Shown piece after piece: positions 43,689-55,153 of a DNA stretch of 64,000 nt. Numbering within the stretch: position 1 is the first letter of the stretch; each line of letters opens with the position of its first letter. The DNA is from Macrobrachium rosenbergii (taxonomy: Eukaryota; Arthropoda; Malacostraca; Decapoda; Palaemonidae), in assembly GCF_040412425.1 (NCBI RefSeq), contig NC_089761.1, positions 21,615,644 to 21,679,643 of the forward strand, given 5' to 3'. The notes under the pieces are model-generated. The model did no database searches. It worked only from the letters and a program-made list of their open reading frames with translations, and was not told the DNA's origin. The translations under genes were made by a program, and so were the position numbers.

Positions 43689-46600
43689 GCACATGCTAAA
43701 GATACTTTTTTCTCGTTGGCTAGCAGTAAAAACTGGTTTCACATCAACGGAAGAAATATATAATTGTAGTATATCCCATTTTACTTACATTAATTGCTTG
43801 CCTAGACGAGGTCTTTTTCCCTCGATCTAATAGTAAATAGTACTCATTTTGCTCTTTTCCTCAATCTTAGTTTGGGTTAATTTCAGCAAAAGAACTTAAG
43901 AGGAGCATTGAATCTGACACTCTGCCCAAATTTTTGTTCATACAAGAGAACAAGAAATGATGATGCAAGGATTTATGGAAAGCCTTAATTATTATAGTTC
44001 CAAATGACTATTATATCAATTCCACATTCACATTTTTGCGGATGTTTTGCCTGAGGGAAGATCAATCAAGTTTCAGCATAGCTTGGCTTCCTTTTCATTA
44101 GGAAAATATGACAAAAACATAAAGTAAGCTACTTAGTAGCTTTTGCTGGACAAGAGTATGGTTTTCTGCTCCTGTGAGTTGGATGTATGGGTAATGCGTC
44201 AGTGATATAAAGGGAGCTAAGGAACTGTCGTTCTGTTATCAATGTCTTACTGTAGGTCCAGTTACAAAGTTCTGTCTCCAAATTTTCAGTTACCCAAGGT
44301 CCAAGTAACAGTAAGAACATGCGCAGAGATAATTTAAGTTAAATCGATAGTGTGAAATATTCTCTGTACAGGATTACTAGAATGCAATTTGTATGTAACC
44401 AATATTTAGTTTTTGTGTGCAGTGCCTATGAACTACATGTATTTTGAATGAGGGGACCCATCTCGGTCCAAGCTTCACAGTCAGCAGTTCTCTATCATTC
44501 GGAGTTTGCCGTTTCGACCCTCTTATTCTACCATTATTTTCTAAATTGTGGGTATTTTTTTAGTAACGGGATGTCAAAACGGATTAAAAGTATAAAAACG
44601 TGTCATTTTCGCCTTCCTCATTTTGTCTGTCTAAAAATACTTGTTCGCCGCTTCATTTAGAATCCCGTTTACAATACCTTGTGAAAGATGTATCATCAAC
44701 ATTTTATCAGAATAGGAAAACATTCAATTCCCTATTAATTTACATCATTGACAGAAAAGAGAAGGGCCTGTGCTGCTGTATATCGGCTAATTAAACCCTT
44801 ACAATGTATTTCTCATTAACTACTATTCATTACCTGAAAACAGAAACTAAGAACGTGAATGAGTGGCTAAGAATAGTGCACTAGCAATCTGACTTTCAAA
44901 TGCAACGCAATCGAACGCGGCGATTGTCTTCAAGCACAGAAATGCTACGCGATTTTGTCACGAAAAACAAAAATACTGTGTTAAAAGAAATTTTTAGCAT
45001 AGAAAATTCTGAATTATCCATTTTTCTACAGAAATAAAAAAGATGGTTTTGTGAGTTGAAAAACATTTTGACAAATGATGTCGAAGTGTACCATAGGGTT
45101 TATGTTTTCCATTTAGACAAAGATATCTTCTTGCACAACTACGTACACGATATTTTACTTTTTATTTTTATTATCAATGTAGCTGACTTAGTAATTTTTA
45201 CTCAGAACAATGTTAATTTGTTTATACAGAATAACTGAGCTGCTATGTGTCATTTAAGGATTCAATATAGTTTCCCCCCCAAGACATCTTCGGTGCAATT
45301 GAAAGAAGAGATTTGTTTATATTCAGGAGGAAACACCTACTTGGCTGCAACCCGTCCCTTCGTGACATCTGCAGCTATAATTATGTTTTCTATAGCATGT
45401 AAGATTTAAGTAGTATCTTTGATTTCAGTTGTGTATGTTGCAGCAAATATTATACGCCTGTTTAGCTGTTATAGATAAGCGAGGTTAGTGGTATCCAGAG
45501 CGAACAGACTTACTGTCTGTTAAACCATCAACCATGACGTTAGACTTCCATAGGCTGGGCTAACCTAGGCCTCGTTTAATTGCCTCCGTAAGTATAGTTA
45601 CTCGGTAGTCGTGGTACTTACGAGCTAATGCAGGCCAGGTGGTTTTTTTTTAATATTTACCTAGGTCATTGAGGTCAATTTGTTGATCTTGACTCCTAGC
45701 CAGATACACGAACCAGATAGCCTATTTTCCTGTTGGTTATCTTGCATGCGAGTTTTTTAAGGGGGTGTTTTTTGTGTGTGTGTTTTTTTCCCTCCCTCCC
45801 CTTAGCCTGTCCTATATCTAACAATTACAGCTTACCCCAGGGGGAAACTATATTTGTTTTGGGTGGAAAGAAGCCAGAAGCAAGGCACCGACCTCTAATA
45901 TAAGGAGTGCATCGATCACTGGGTAGGCTAATCAGGCGAAAAATAAATAGTTCGCGCTTATTAGCAGGGAGAGTTCCCCGAAAATTTATATAGCACAAAA
46001 ATATTGGAAGGACAGTTACAGTGATGCAACCTAGCCTAACCTAGCCTAGAGGTCGTAAAGTAGCTAGGTGGTGAATCCTCACCTAACCTGAATTAGGGTC
46101 CCATGGAATTCATTCAGTAATATACAGGGCTGCTTTTTAACATTACCTAACCTAACCAAGGGTGGCAGGTCCTTACTTGGCCAGCCGGGACTTGACGTAG
46201 AGCACCACAGAAGTCATTTTTGGGGAACTTACAATTAGCATATGTATGCTAACCTAAGCTTCATACCATAAACTTACCTAGGATGTTGGTGCTGGTTCTG
46301 GGCCTTACATGGATGAGGGGATGGGTGAGAAGGACTCTTCATCTTCTCTGGAATCCCCCCTCCCCCCCCACTTACTATCCTGACCCAGCAAGTCCTAATA
46401 CATAAAGGTGGGATACAGAAAATCATCTCAGCCTTGGCTTTCACACCAGGTCCTAACTGCCAAAGGGGACACTGCCTGTCTCCCCCATGCTGTTGCACAT
46501 AGTACAGTCCTAACCTTGATGTTTGGAGGTACAGTAATTGTTTCTTTCAGGCAATGTTTGATTTGTGGAGAAGAGTTATAGGCATATAGGCCATCAGTTG

Positions 46601-47900
46601 AAGGGGTTACCTTGCTTCAAGATGAAGAGTTACTTTACATTGTCATTAATATATAATTCATTGCTTGAGATATCCACCAATGTTTCGTACTCACTAGGCA
46701 GCCATCATTAAACTGAAGAAACACTGAAAAATAAGTGAAACTGAATGTACCCGGGGACTTCAGCATAAGAATTTATGAAGTTAAATTGTTTGATAAAGGT
46801 AAGTAATTATTATGCAACAGAAAAATTGAAACCTCCCAAATGAATAGAAACCTTCAAGATAGTAATATGAGCCTTAGGAAATATGCAGTGGTACACATCT
46901 TGATTACGAAACATAATTTATTACTCACTGGCCCCCGAGCCTATATCCCTAGTGGTAAAAAATTGCAGAAAGCCCATCATTTGACAGTATCTGTTACTGA
47001 ATTCAGTATGGACTGGTAATTAAATTATTATAGTAATACCACGTTATGTCATGTATCGCTGTAATATAAAATCTAGGCTAGTCCTAATTGGAAGGTGTAT
47101 GCTAGGATAAACCAAGTGTAATCTGACTTGTTATAGTTATACTAGGCATAGACTACTATCCGTTGTGGTTTTTCCGTGATCTGAGGCTAAACATAAAAAT
47201 AATTATTGGCTTATATTGAGCCAGTTTTGCATTTGTATGTTCTTGTGAGTATCTCTACAAGCCTAGACGACAATTGTGATATGATGAAATGCAGCTAGAT
47301 GCTATTTCAGGGTAGACATAAACAACTGTGGGGTTTTGGGGGCAAGGTTTCCTTGCTAGGAACATGGTGCCTTATAATGGGTTAGGTTAGGATTATTTTG
47401 CTAGTATGCAGGGTAAAGATAAACAGGTTCTACCAAGATTATACAAAGTGCTTTGAGTTAACAAAGCAAAGTAGAGGCCCTCGGTAATGTTAGATAAGTA
47501 GGTTAGCTAGAATAATTGTAAAGAGTGTAAATTACTATTGCCTTCCAAATGATAAAGTGAATTTGTTTTTGTAGAACACCTAGTGTATGCTATGCTAATG
47601 TTTGTTTCTGAACGGGAAAGTCCACTTGGAAAGAGTCTGGAAAGGAATGCACAAGATGATTCTGTTTCAACTTTAGAATTTTTATTGTAGTCTGGTTTGC
47701 ATAACTTAACTTTCAGTGACTTTGTTCATCAATAGATTTTAATCTGGAGTTTTAAATATGAGCTTGTGTGGCATCTGAAGTTGGTGACAATATTGGCTTA
47801 GATTTTGATTTACCAGGACGAGATTGTCATGAAGCAGTTGTAAGGCTAGTACAGTATATTGTTCTCTGAGAATGCCCAGCTTTTATCTTGTCCACTTGGG
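42700..47900. other. AT-rich intergenic or EEA1 upstream region
   Basis: An (AAT)n tract lies at 43,606-43,686. No coding exon is recognised. The non-coding first exon and promoter of the gene starting at 49,111 should be somewhere here. One donor-like site, GCCTCC|GTAAGT at 45,587/45,588, is a candidate only. Confidence 0.45.
43606..43686. repeat. (AAT)n microsatellite
   Basis: About 26 triplets with one early ATATAA interruption. Confidence 0.95.
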
Positions 47901-47917
47901 ATCTTTTGGGAAATATA

Positions 47918-47979
47918 GAAGCAGAAACAGCCCAGTATCAAGGGTATTGAAGCAGAAACAGCCCAGTATCAAGGGTATT
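47918..47979. repeat. Perfect 31-bp tandem duplication
   Basis: Two identical units beginning GAAGCAGAAACAGCCCAGTA (47,918-47,948 and 47,949-47,979) follow directly on one another. The identity suggests a recent event. Confidence 0.95.
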
Positions 47980-48068
47980 GATGTCCATCTCACCTACACA
48001 TGGTTCCATACTTTTCCGTGTTATGTAATTTTTTTTTATTCTTTAGTTCAGAAGTAACTGTTCAGTTA

Positions 48069-48594
48069 CGGTGACCACACTCCCAGTTTACCCGGAACAG
48101 TCCCTATTTTCGCATCCCCCATCCCAGCGTCCCCGAAAGGTCAGGAAATGTCCCGGCCCTTGGTGTTTTCTGATGAACTGCGTACTTTTCCCTAGACCCA
48201 TTCTGATTCATATTTCTGACATACGTTGGTTGTGCAAATTTCTGTTTATTTTTTAACAATGTCAATTGTTAGTAGTTAACTACTCACTGAAAAGTTGTTT
48301 TTCCTTTTATGAACATTGAAAAAATGACACGTTCAATCTCAGACTCAGAAAGTATTAATAAATTACTCACAAAACACTTCTAGCACTTTTATAATTTCAC
48401 CTGCGATTCCTGATTAACACAACGTAAGGTTTCGGTACGTCCATAAAACACAGTATACTATATAATGTACACTAATGAATTTGTTCTTTGTCCTTCAGGA
48501 AAGTGTGTCACAGTCAATTTTCACAAACTGTTTTTGGCTTCTGGGTTGGGTGGAACCCGGGTCCTAGTTTACCCCCTAAAAAATCTGGTCACTG
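48069..48594. mobile_element. Possible hAT-like non-autonomous element
   Basis: The left end CGGTGACCACACTCCCAGTT (TACCCGGAACAGTCCC follows) resembles the reverse of the right end, CAGTGACCAGATTTTTTAGG (then GGGTAAACTAGGACCCGGGT). Ends of the C(A/G)GTGACCA type next to ACCCGGGACAGTCCC words occur in hAT-derived elements. The 8-bp flanks do not match, so the target duplication is absent or decayed. About 525 bp, no transposase. Confidence 0.45.
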
Positions 48595-49110
48595 TAATTC
48601 ATTAGCTAATCCCAGACTTGTAATACCCCTGAAAACATTCAGCAGAAATTCTTATAAGAAAAAAGATGAAAACAGTCCATTTAGGCAAAACATACTAATC
48701 CAATTTACTGAATTCACAATGTACAGATACTGTAATGGTGTATTATCTGTAAGTAGAATGAATATACATTTGCACAGTTTGCTGCATGGCTGACTACCTA
48801 TTGGAAAATCGGAAAGAAGTTATAAGGAAAGAATGCAGGATATTGTTGAGCTATGGTTCAGAGTTTGTTTTCTTTCGTGATCAGCATCTTGAGGCTGACA
48901 CTTTAAGGCACTTGAGGAATGCCATCACACTGCAGAAAGCGTAAGATTGTATAGGCTACTTGTATATCTAATTCCTGTTTTTGAGCATTTATAGATGACT
49001 CTTGTTTTCCTTTATTTATTTTTTTTTATTTCTCCATTTTTAAGTAAAAGAGATAGTTATAATCTGTTGGTTGGAAGTACGGCAACTTATATTTCTCTTT
49101 TTTCATACAG

Positions 49111-49182
49111 GATTGTCTTTGATACTTGAAGCCTCTTAAGTCTTCAGCAACCATGAATTCTCTGAAAAGTTTTATGAATAAG
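49111..49182 (+). CDS. EEA1: EEA1-like, exon with start codon (5' UTR 49,111-49,152; coding 49,153-49,182)
   Basis: EEA1 is a long coiled-coil dimer on early endosomes. It binds Rab5-GTP through its N-terminal C2H2 finger and PI3P through a C-terminal FYVE domain, tethering endosomes before fusion. Here an acceptor (TTTCATACAG, ending 49,110) opens the exon. ATG at 49,153 has A at -3 and an in-frame TGA at 49,120-49,122 upstream, so no longer N-terminus is possible within this exon. It encodes MNSLKSFMNK and ends in phase 0 at AAG|GTAAGC. The six exons in the window give 295 codons in one frame, against about 1,400 residues for vertebrate EEA1, so the remaining rod and FYVE domain lie beyond the right edge. 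Upstream exons are non-coding and not located. Confidence 0.75.
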
Positions 49183-50337
49183 GTAAGCCCATAACTGTGT
49201 TTATAGTAACTTTTTTTATGATTTAGTACAATTCCTAGTACAGAGCCTGGCTGGGAAAGCTAATGATTTTTAAATGAATGCAATCTTGGTAAATGGAAGG
49301 CTGTTAACAATCTTTATTACCCAAAGTTACAAAACAGTGGGTGCCATTTTTAAATATACAGTACTGTATAGGCAACACAAATAATTAAGTGTCCTGATAA
49401 GGGATCACATGGTTGCATGCTTTGAGCAGCATGCAGGATGCAATTTCAGTAACTGTGAAGCAGTGGAATGTGTAACATCCTACATATGGATGACATTATT
49501 CTTAAAGTCATCCATAAAATAACTGTTACTTAAATGTTATACAGTAGTACTGTAAGCTTATAAATAGCACTCATTGCTTTGTGCATTTAGGCAAAAAGGG
49601 TCCTATCATTGCTCCATGCATTTAGACAGTAAAGGTTGCTAGTTCAGTAGTGTACATATGCCAGATTATTTATTTAAAAACTATTGAGTTTCCCTGCCAG
49701 ACCCTATTTTTCATTGTAAGATTGTTTGTTTCCATACGTTGCACAAACTTCTTCATTCACTTGTTATGCTGCCCAAAGCACTGGTATTTAGGCAGATTTA
49801 GCCAGTAAGGAGATTTGTGTTGTTTTACAACTTATTGAGTTTTTTATTTAATTGTGTCAAGCTACACTGAGGATACTGGGAACCTAGGTGTACTAATAAC
49901 ACCCTGAAATTAGTGGTTCACATTACAAAGTTTATCAATCTTTAACTGGTCAAGAATATTGAAAAACTGCTTTGTTACCTCCCAACTGAGTACTGACTAA
50001 TCCCTCATTACAAGCAAAATCTCAGGTTTTTACATTGCTGTATATGGACACAGGAAATTTAAGGTACTGTATTGGTTGTGTTCTAAATGCAAACTTATCT
50101 CATTCTTTACTTTACCCACCCAACTGGTTCTGGTACTTTAGTTCTTTTGTCTCTTGATGACCCATTGGTAACACAGCAGTGACCAGTTAGGAAAGTTTTG
50201 TGCAATATAAATAAAATGAGTCTTGTTCCTAGAATGTAAAATCTACTTTAGTTATTCAATGTTTAATGTTACAGTAACAATCTTCCATGATTTTATTTAT
50301 ATTTTTTATTTATTAATTTTTTTTTTTTACCAATAAG
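49183..50337 (+). other. EEA1-like intron
   Basis: Donor GTAAGC and acceptor after a T-rich run (TTTTTTTTTTACCAATAAG). AT-rich, with no repeats recognised. Confidence 0.75.
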
Positions 50338-50599
50338 GTGAGTGCCCAGGTGAGGGAGGCGGGTCCACAGTTGCCAGGCCAAGTTGTTGATGGTATAAAC
50401 AGTGCTCATGGCGAGGCAGTGGAAGGGTTTTTGTGTCCTACTTGTTACATGAGTTTCTCCACTCCTGAGCTATTACAGCTGCATTATGAAGAGACTCATA
50501 TTGAGCCTGCTGCTAATTACTTGTGCCCAGTGTGCAAAGCTCGACTCAATACTCAGCAAGAGTTGGAACAACATTACAGCACTATTCATGGGATGAAAG
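50338..50599 (+). CDS. EEA1: EEA1-like, exon encoding two C2H2 zinc fingers
   Basis: The frame enters in phase 0 with VSAQVREAGPQLPGQ and ends one base into a codon at AAAG|GTGAGA. Two fingers of identical spacing (C-x2-C-x12-H-x4-H) lie about ten residues apart: one starts FLCPTCYMSF and ends HYEETH, the other starts YLCPVCKARL and ends HYSTIH. The first matches the Rab5-binding finger of EEA1 and rabenosyn in form. Vertebrate EEA1 has one such finger at its N-terminus, so the second is notable. Rabenosyn-5 also begins with such a finger, but the next exon carries the EEA1-specific continuation. All zinc ligands are present. Confidence 0.9.
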
Positions 50600-52601
50600 G
50601 TGAGATATCTTTCTTTTTACGAATTTATGTTCAGATGAATTGACTAAACTTTAGTTCATTTTTAAACAAAAAACAAATTTCATTTCTTCTAGAGGTGCTA
50701 TTCATTGTGGTACAGTAATTTGCTATTTATTTATTGGTGATTAATGCCATTTGGTCATAGTAAAGAACACTGCAGATCATGTATTTAAAAGTCCTGTTGT
50801 CAGTACTAGTGGGGAGAAATGACAGTCTTGAGGAACTATGTATGACTTCATGACTGCCACTTGATACTTGATTTTAGGTAGACAGATTCAGTTACAGTAC
50901 ATATAAAGGCACTTGGCTGGAATTTCTGGCAGGATAATAAACTGGAGCAGATGGTAGAGAAGTCATTTTTTTTCCTTCATAGTTATGGGAGAAGTTATGC
51001 ACTTGGATACAAGGATAGGACCATAAAATTCTATATTGAATTCTTTATCACACTGTTGGGTTTCTCTGGTGGAATAGGATCAGTCAACCTCTTGGAGTTA
51101 ACTGGTATTAGTACTGTACAGCTAATTTTTGAGGACTAGGTCAAGGGTATACCCCTGACCATAGTCATTGGAGAGATTTGTGGTGGCTTACCCGCTGGTA
51201 TCTATCCATTGGAGGACCATGGCAGCATTAAATTTGAGTATGCCCACATGGGAACAATTAACACCTGAACTGGTTGTAATATCAAGCTATACTAATATAC
51301 AAACCTTTGATGTGTGTTCCATAAGAGTGGTACCTTAACCATACAAATGCTTATGTCTGTAGAAACCTTGGTGTTCCCTGGTGCTATGCTCATACATGAT
51401 GACCTCAATGAAGAATTACAAGCTATGACAGCTATTTTGGTTACTGCTGGTACTAAGGCCATTTGTCAGTTACAGCGTGTTTTATGGATATTGCTCTACT
51501 GTACTTTTCAGAACTGATAATTTAAGCCCCTTGGCTGTGGGATGTTGCCACTTCCTTACCATCAGACGTGTCTGAATTTGCATTCCCATGGAAAGATTTT
51601 CAGGTTGTACAGTCAGATGGTTTGATTAGTCTTCTTACCATTCTCATTTGTGGTGTAGGGCCCATTGGTTTCTTCAGTGTTCTCTGAATCATGAATTTGC
51701 CACCTTTCTTATTTGAAATTTGTAATGTGGGGCTCTTTGGCTTCCTCAGTGTTCCCTGACTCGTTAATCTTTGTCTTTTCTAGTGTGAGATTTATCATCA
51801 TTTTACAAAGGGAAACTCACTGACATTTTATTTTTTACTTTTCATTTTGTAGTACCGTAGCTGCCATGTCTTTCTGGGTCATATAAAGAAATGCTGGTTG
51901 GGAACAGAAATTTGAAATATGGTGATATGTTTCTGTTGGTAAGAATCATGAAAACCGTACTGTATATCAACATGACAGTAATTACATACTTTAGTGTGAT
52001 ATACATTTTCTAAAGATGAAATTTCTCTAGTATACTGTATTAAATAGCACTGCGAAAATCTGATTGTCTCTCCAGCAACCAGAAAAGTCCTTCTGTCCTG
52101 GTATTACTGTGTATATTTCCATATGCATTTACAGTACAGTAATTGAAATAAAAGAAAATTATTAGACATCATAAACCTCTCTATATTTATTGTTGCCAAT
52201 ACCTATATAATTTTACTTAGTGCAAGGCAATCACATTATTATACAATAAGTTTAGAATTCTTATGAAACCACTGCAAATTTTGCCTAGAATTAAGGAATT
52301 ATGGTTAACATTTTTCTTATCTCAAATTTTTATATTTTGTGATTATTAGTGCTTTGTTTATTTTTTCTGTATGATTACTTTTTATTGTTAAAAACCAGTA
52401 GATTTGAATTTTCCCTCAAATTATGCTATAGGTGCAAAATGCTGCATATTTGGAAAGGTCATGCAAAATATTCTTCTAGTACAGTATAGCATTATAGTGC
52501 TTGCTGATCGTGTTACAAAGTACTTCACAATTTTTTCATCTTGTTACAATCCCACTCAAATCCCAATTTTACATGCATTTTGCAAAAGTTAATGTTTATA
52601 G
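50600..52601 (+). other. EEA1-like intron
   Basis: About 2.0 kb, AT-rich. Intronic open frames (50,951-51,139 and 51,314-51,517) have no support. The interval about 50,900-51,800 is somewhat more complex and may hold an old repeat. Confidence 0.7.
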
Positions 52602-52777
52602 ATGTTCTTCCAGATACCAGTGGACATAGCCTCGAAGCTCTTAGGGAAGAGTTGACAGAATTGTCAACTAATCTACGGGAGGAGCGTTGGTATTCAGAAG
52701 AGCTAAAGAAAGAGGTTGAAAGATTACAAGAAGCTTTTAAAAAAAAAGATGAGAATGAGGGTAATTTCATCCATAAG
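52602..52777 (+). CDS. EEA1: EEA1-like, exon with WYSEELKKE segment and start of coiled coil
   Basis: The single G left by the previous exon plus AT restores an Asp codon, giving DVLPDTSGHSLEALREEL, then LREERWYSEELKKEVERLQ, then KKKDENEGNFIHK up to AAG|GTAGGT. The WYSEELKKE word follows the zinc finger in vertebrate EEA1 too, and this is the strongest single clue to identity. The Leu/Glu/Lys heptad-like pattern marks the beginning of the rod. Two acceptors 12 bases apart (TTTATAG|ATG at 52,602; CTTCCAG|ATA at 52,614) both keep the frame and differ by four residues (DVLP). The other nearby donor (GG|GTAATT at 52,760) would break the frame. Confidence 0.9.
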
Positions 52778-53043
52778 GTAGGTTGTTTTGTGTGAGAAAT
52801 GTCCTGCATAGCATATGAGATATTCTGTTCCTTTGTATAGTAAAAAGTTTTGGCTCTTGAAATGCAGAACGGTACCTGTGTATAGTATATAATACTTTTA
52901 TGTAATTTTGAAATGTATTCCGTATGCAGTAATGGGCATGAAATGGTTCTGTAAATATTCTTTAAAGTAATTTATTTATCTTGTGCATCTGTTTCTTGTA
53001 TTTAAGACACTAAATGGATATACAGATAAAAAAAGAATTCCTA

Positions 53044-53231
53044 ACTGTTGGTTGTTAAAATGTATTGAAAATCAGTAACAAAATGCAGTAACTGTAATAA
53101 GAATTTTCTTTGAAATTCTAGATAATTTACAATAAATTGTGCCTACTGTTTAAAAAAAGATAGAAGTGAGATGGTTGTTAAAATGCACCCAAAGTCAGTA
53201 ACAAAATACAATAGCTTCAAAAGCATTTCAT

Positions 53232-53322
<91 letters not shown>

Positions 53323-53720
53323 GCATACATATTTACTGTATTCTTGATACATAATGGTAAACAGTGAGATCAGCTGATGTACAACAAGTGAAATGAAAAA
53401 ACTCTTAGTTCTTGGTTGTTGAAATGCATCCAAAATCAATAACAAAATATGTTAACTATTAATAAAGCAGTTTCTTATTATTAGTAGTTGATTTAACAAA
53501 AAAAATTTGTCTGCAGTGTAAATGAGGTAGCAATGCACACACATATTCTTGATATGTATTGGTAAACAGATATAGGCTGCATAAAAAATGAAAGTAAGCA
53601 AAAGAACTTGTAGTTGTTGGTTGTTAAAATGCACCTGAAATCAGTAACAAAAATACAACTCTGTGTTTTAGAGTAATAAAAAAGCTTTTTCTTCTGTACA
53701 ACTAGTTGTACATATGTAGA
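53044..53720. repeat. Degenerate tandem repeat in EEA1-like intron, four units
   Basis: Units begin (G)TTGGTTGTTAAAATGCA followed by (A/C)TCAGTAACAAAATAC at about 53,044, 53,171, 53,413 and 53,615. They vary in length from about 125 to 240 bp because of a (GA)n insertion and divergence. Units 2-4 share GATACATAATGGTAAACAG-like words. Confidence 0.8.
53233..53320. repeat. (GA)n microsatellite (intronic)
   Basis: About 44 GA copies, one of the few long microsatellites in the right half. The Ser/Leu minus frame is an artefact. Confidence 0.97.
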
Positions 53721-54955
53721 TGTTTTCAATAAAAGCTGGGGGTTGGGGGAAGAGAGTTATCTGCTTACAAAAGAGAACGACTGGCTGTTTCACAAGCGTA
53801 GCATTACCAGTGAAAATGGAACTTGCTCAATATGTGGGATATATAAACTGTATTTCTTCCAGTAAATCACCACTTAGGTGGCAAATAAGCATATTCTAAG
53901 CTAACTCTGATTGGGCAAAATCGGTAATCCAGCACCATGCTAGTCCCATTAATGCAAGATTGGTGATTAACTACATAAATGATCTGCTTGGTATTATTTT
54001 AATTGATGTGCATTTCCTTTTTGAGAGTGCATAGCATATGGTCTTAAATAATTTTAACATTTATATACTTTAGTGTATTAGTTTCAGCATTTGTGCAGTT
54101 TAATATGGGGTTGGCAGTGTGTTAGAAACTTCATGCAGCTCATCAAATCATATTACAAAATGGTGCTCTAGTTTTGTACAGGTGAAAAGAATAATACTCT
54201 AAAGTTGCATATTTATACTGTGTACTTAATTTTTCAGTAATTTTTAGTCTTAGCATTTATCTTCCCCATTTGTGGGTAGATAGTTTTAAAGTTTTACCTT
54301 AGGTACCCTCGTAAACATAATTTTACAAGTTTGTAAGTTTATTCAAACAGATATCCACCCTTTGTGACAGACCTGCAGATGATGGTTATCTATGTTGTAT
54401 GTTGTATTCTCAATTATTGTTTGGATTTAGATAAGATAATATATAGCCGTTAACGTCTACATGTAGCAATTTATGGTAGCTATTCACTTAATTTTATTTT
54501 GCTGTCATTCTCTTGATGCTAACCAGATGAGTAGGATATAATTTATAGAGCCAACATAGTAGTTGTCCTTTATGTAAAAATATTTTAATTTTTTTGTAGG
54601 ATATCATGCATTTAATATTTATATATTCATTACACCTAAGATTTTTTTGTAGGACGATTGTTAGTACTCTGATTTGAATACTTTCCCATACCTTTCATGT
54701 ATTTGAATTTGAATTCTAAAGAACTTTTACAAATATTTCATGCCCTCATGTGCATTTTACATGTTTAGTTTTTTCATGTGTAAAATAGCTACGATTTTAA
54801 TATCCATTGTTAGGTAAAATGCAGTTAAAACATTGTAGTTTCCTTTCATGTTATTGTTAGAAGTGAGTATATAAGATGCATTTTGTGAATTTTTAATTGA
54901 AGGATTTTACATACCTAAGCGTATTGATAATTTTTACTTTTTGTTTTGACTAAAG

Positions 54956-55153
54956 TCCCAGCTGGATGCTGTTGAAGAATCAAAGGCCTTATTAACTTCA
55001 GAAGTGGTGTTACTTCGCAAGCAACTGACGGAAAGCCTCTCTCTCAATGCCTCTATGAGGGCAGAAAAAGACATGCTGGAGTCACGAGCATCAGAATTTG
55101 CTGTTGAAAGGGCTGAATTACGAGCTACTTTGGATACATTGCAGGCAGAAAAG
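54956..55153 (+). CDS. EEA1: EEA1-like, coiled-coil exon
   Basis: Acceptor TTTTGACTAAAG then SQLDAVEESKALLTSEVV, LLRKQLTESLSLNASMRAEK, and ERAELRATLDTLQAEK up to AAG|GTTAGT. It is 66 codons, phase 0 at both ends. Leu, Ala, Glu and Lys spacing is that of a parallel coiled coil. A second AG (CCCAG at 54,958-54,961) would drop only SQ, also in frame. The opposite-strand frame at 55,118-55,300 is a shadow. Confidence 0.85.

Larger units (their letters stand above)
52778..54955 (+). other. EEA1-like intron
   Basis: About 2.2 kb with a degenerate tandem repeat and a (GA)n tract at 53.0-53.7 kb. No exon is seen. Confidence 0.75.

Noticed and set aside
50338..50643. Rabenosyn-5 as the identity of the gene at 49-64 kb
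   Set aside because: Its first finger is similar, but rabenosyn continues into a FYVE domain soon after the finger. Here the next exons give WYSEELKKE and long coiled coil, as in EEA1.
52525..52809. 94-codon minus frame opposite the EEA1-like exon
   Set aside because: It is a shadow of the coiled-coil exon on the plus strand, which has matching splice phases and the WYSEELKKE word.
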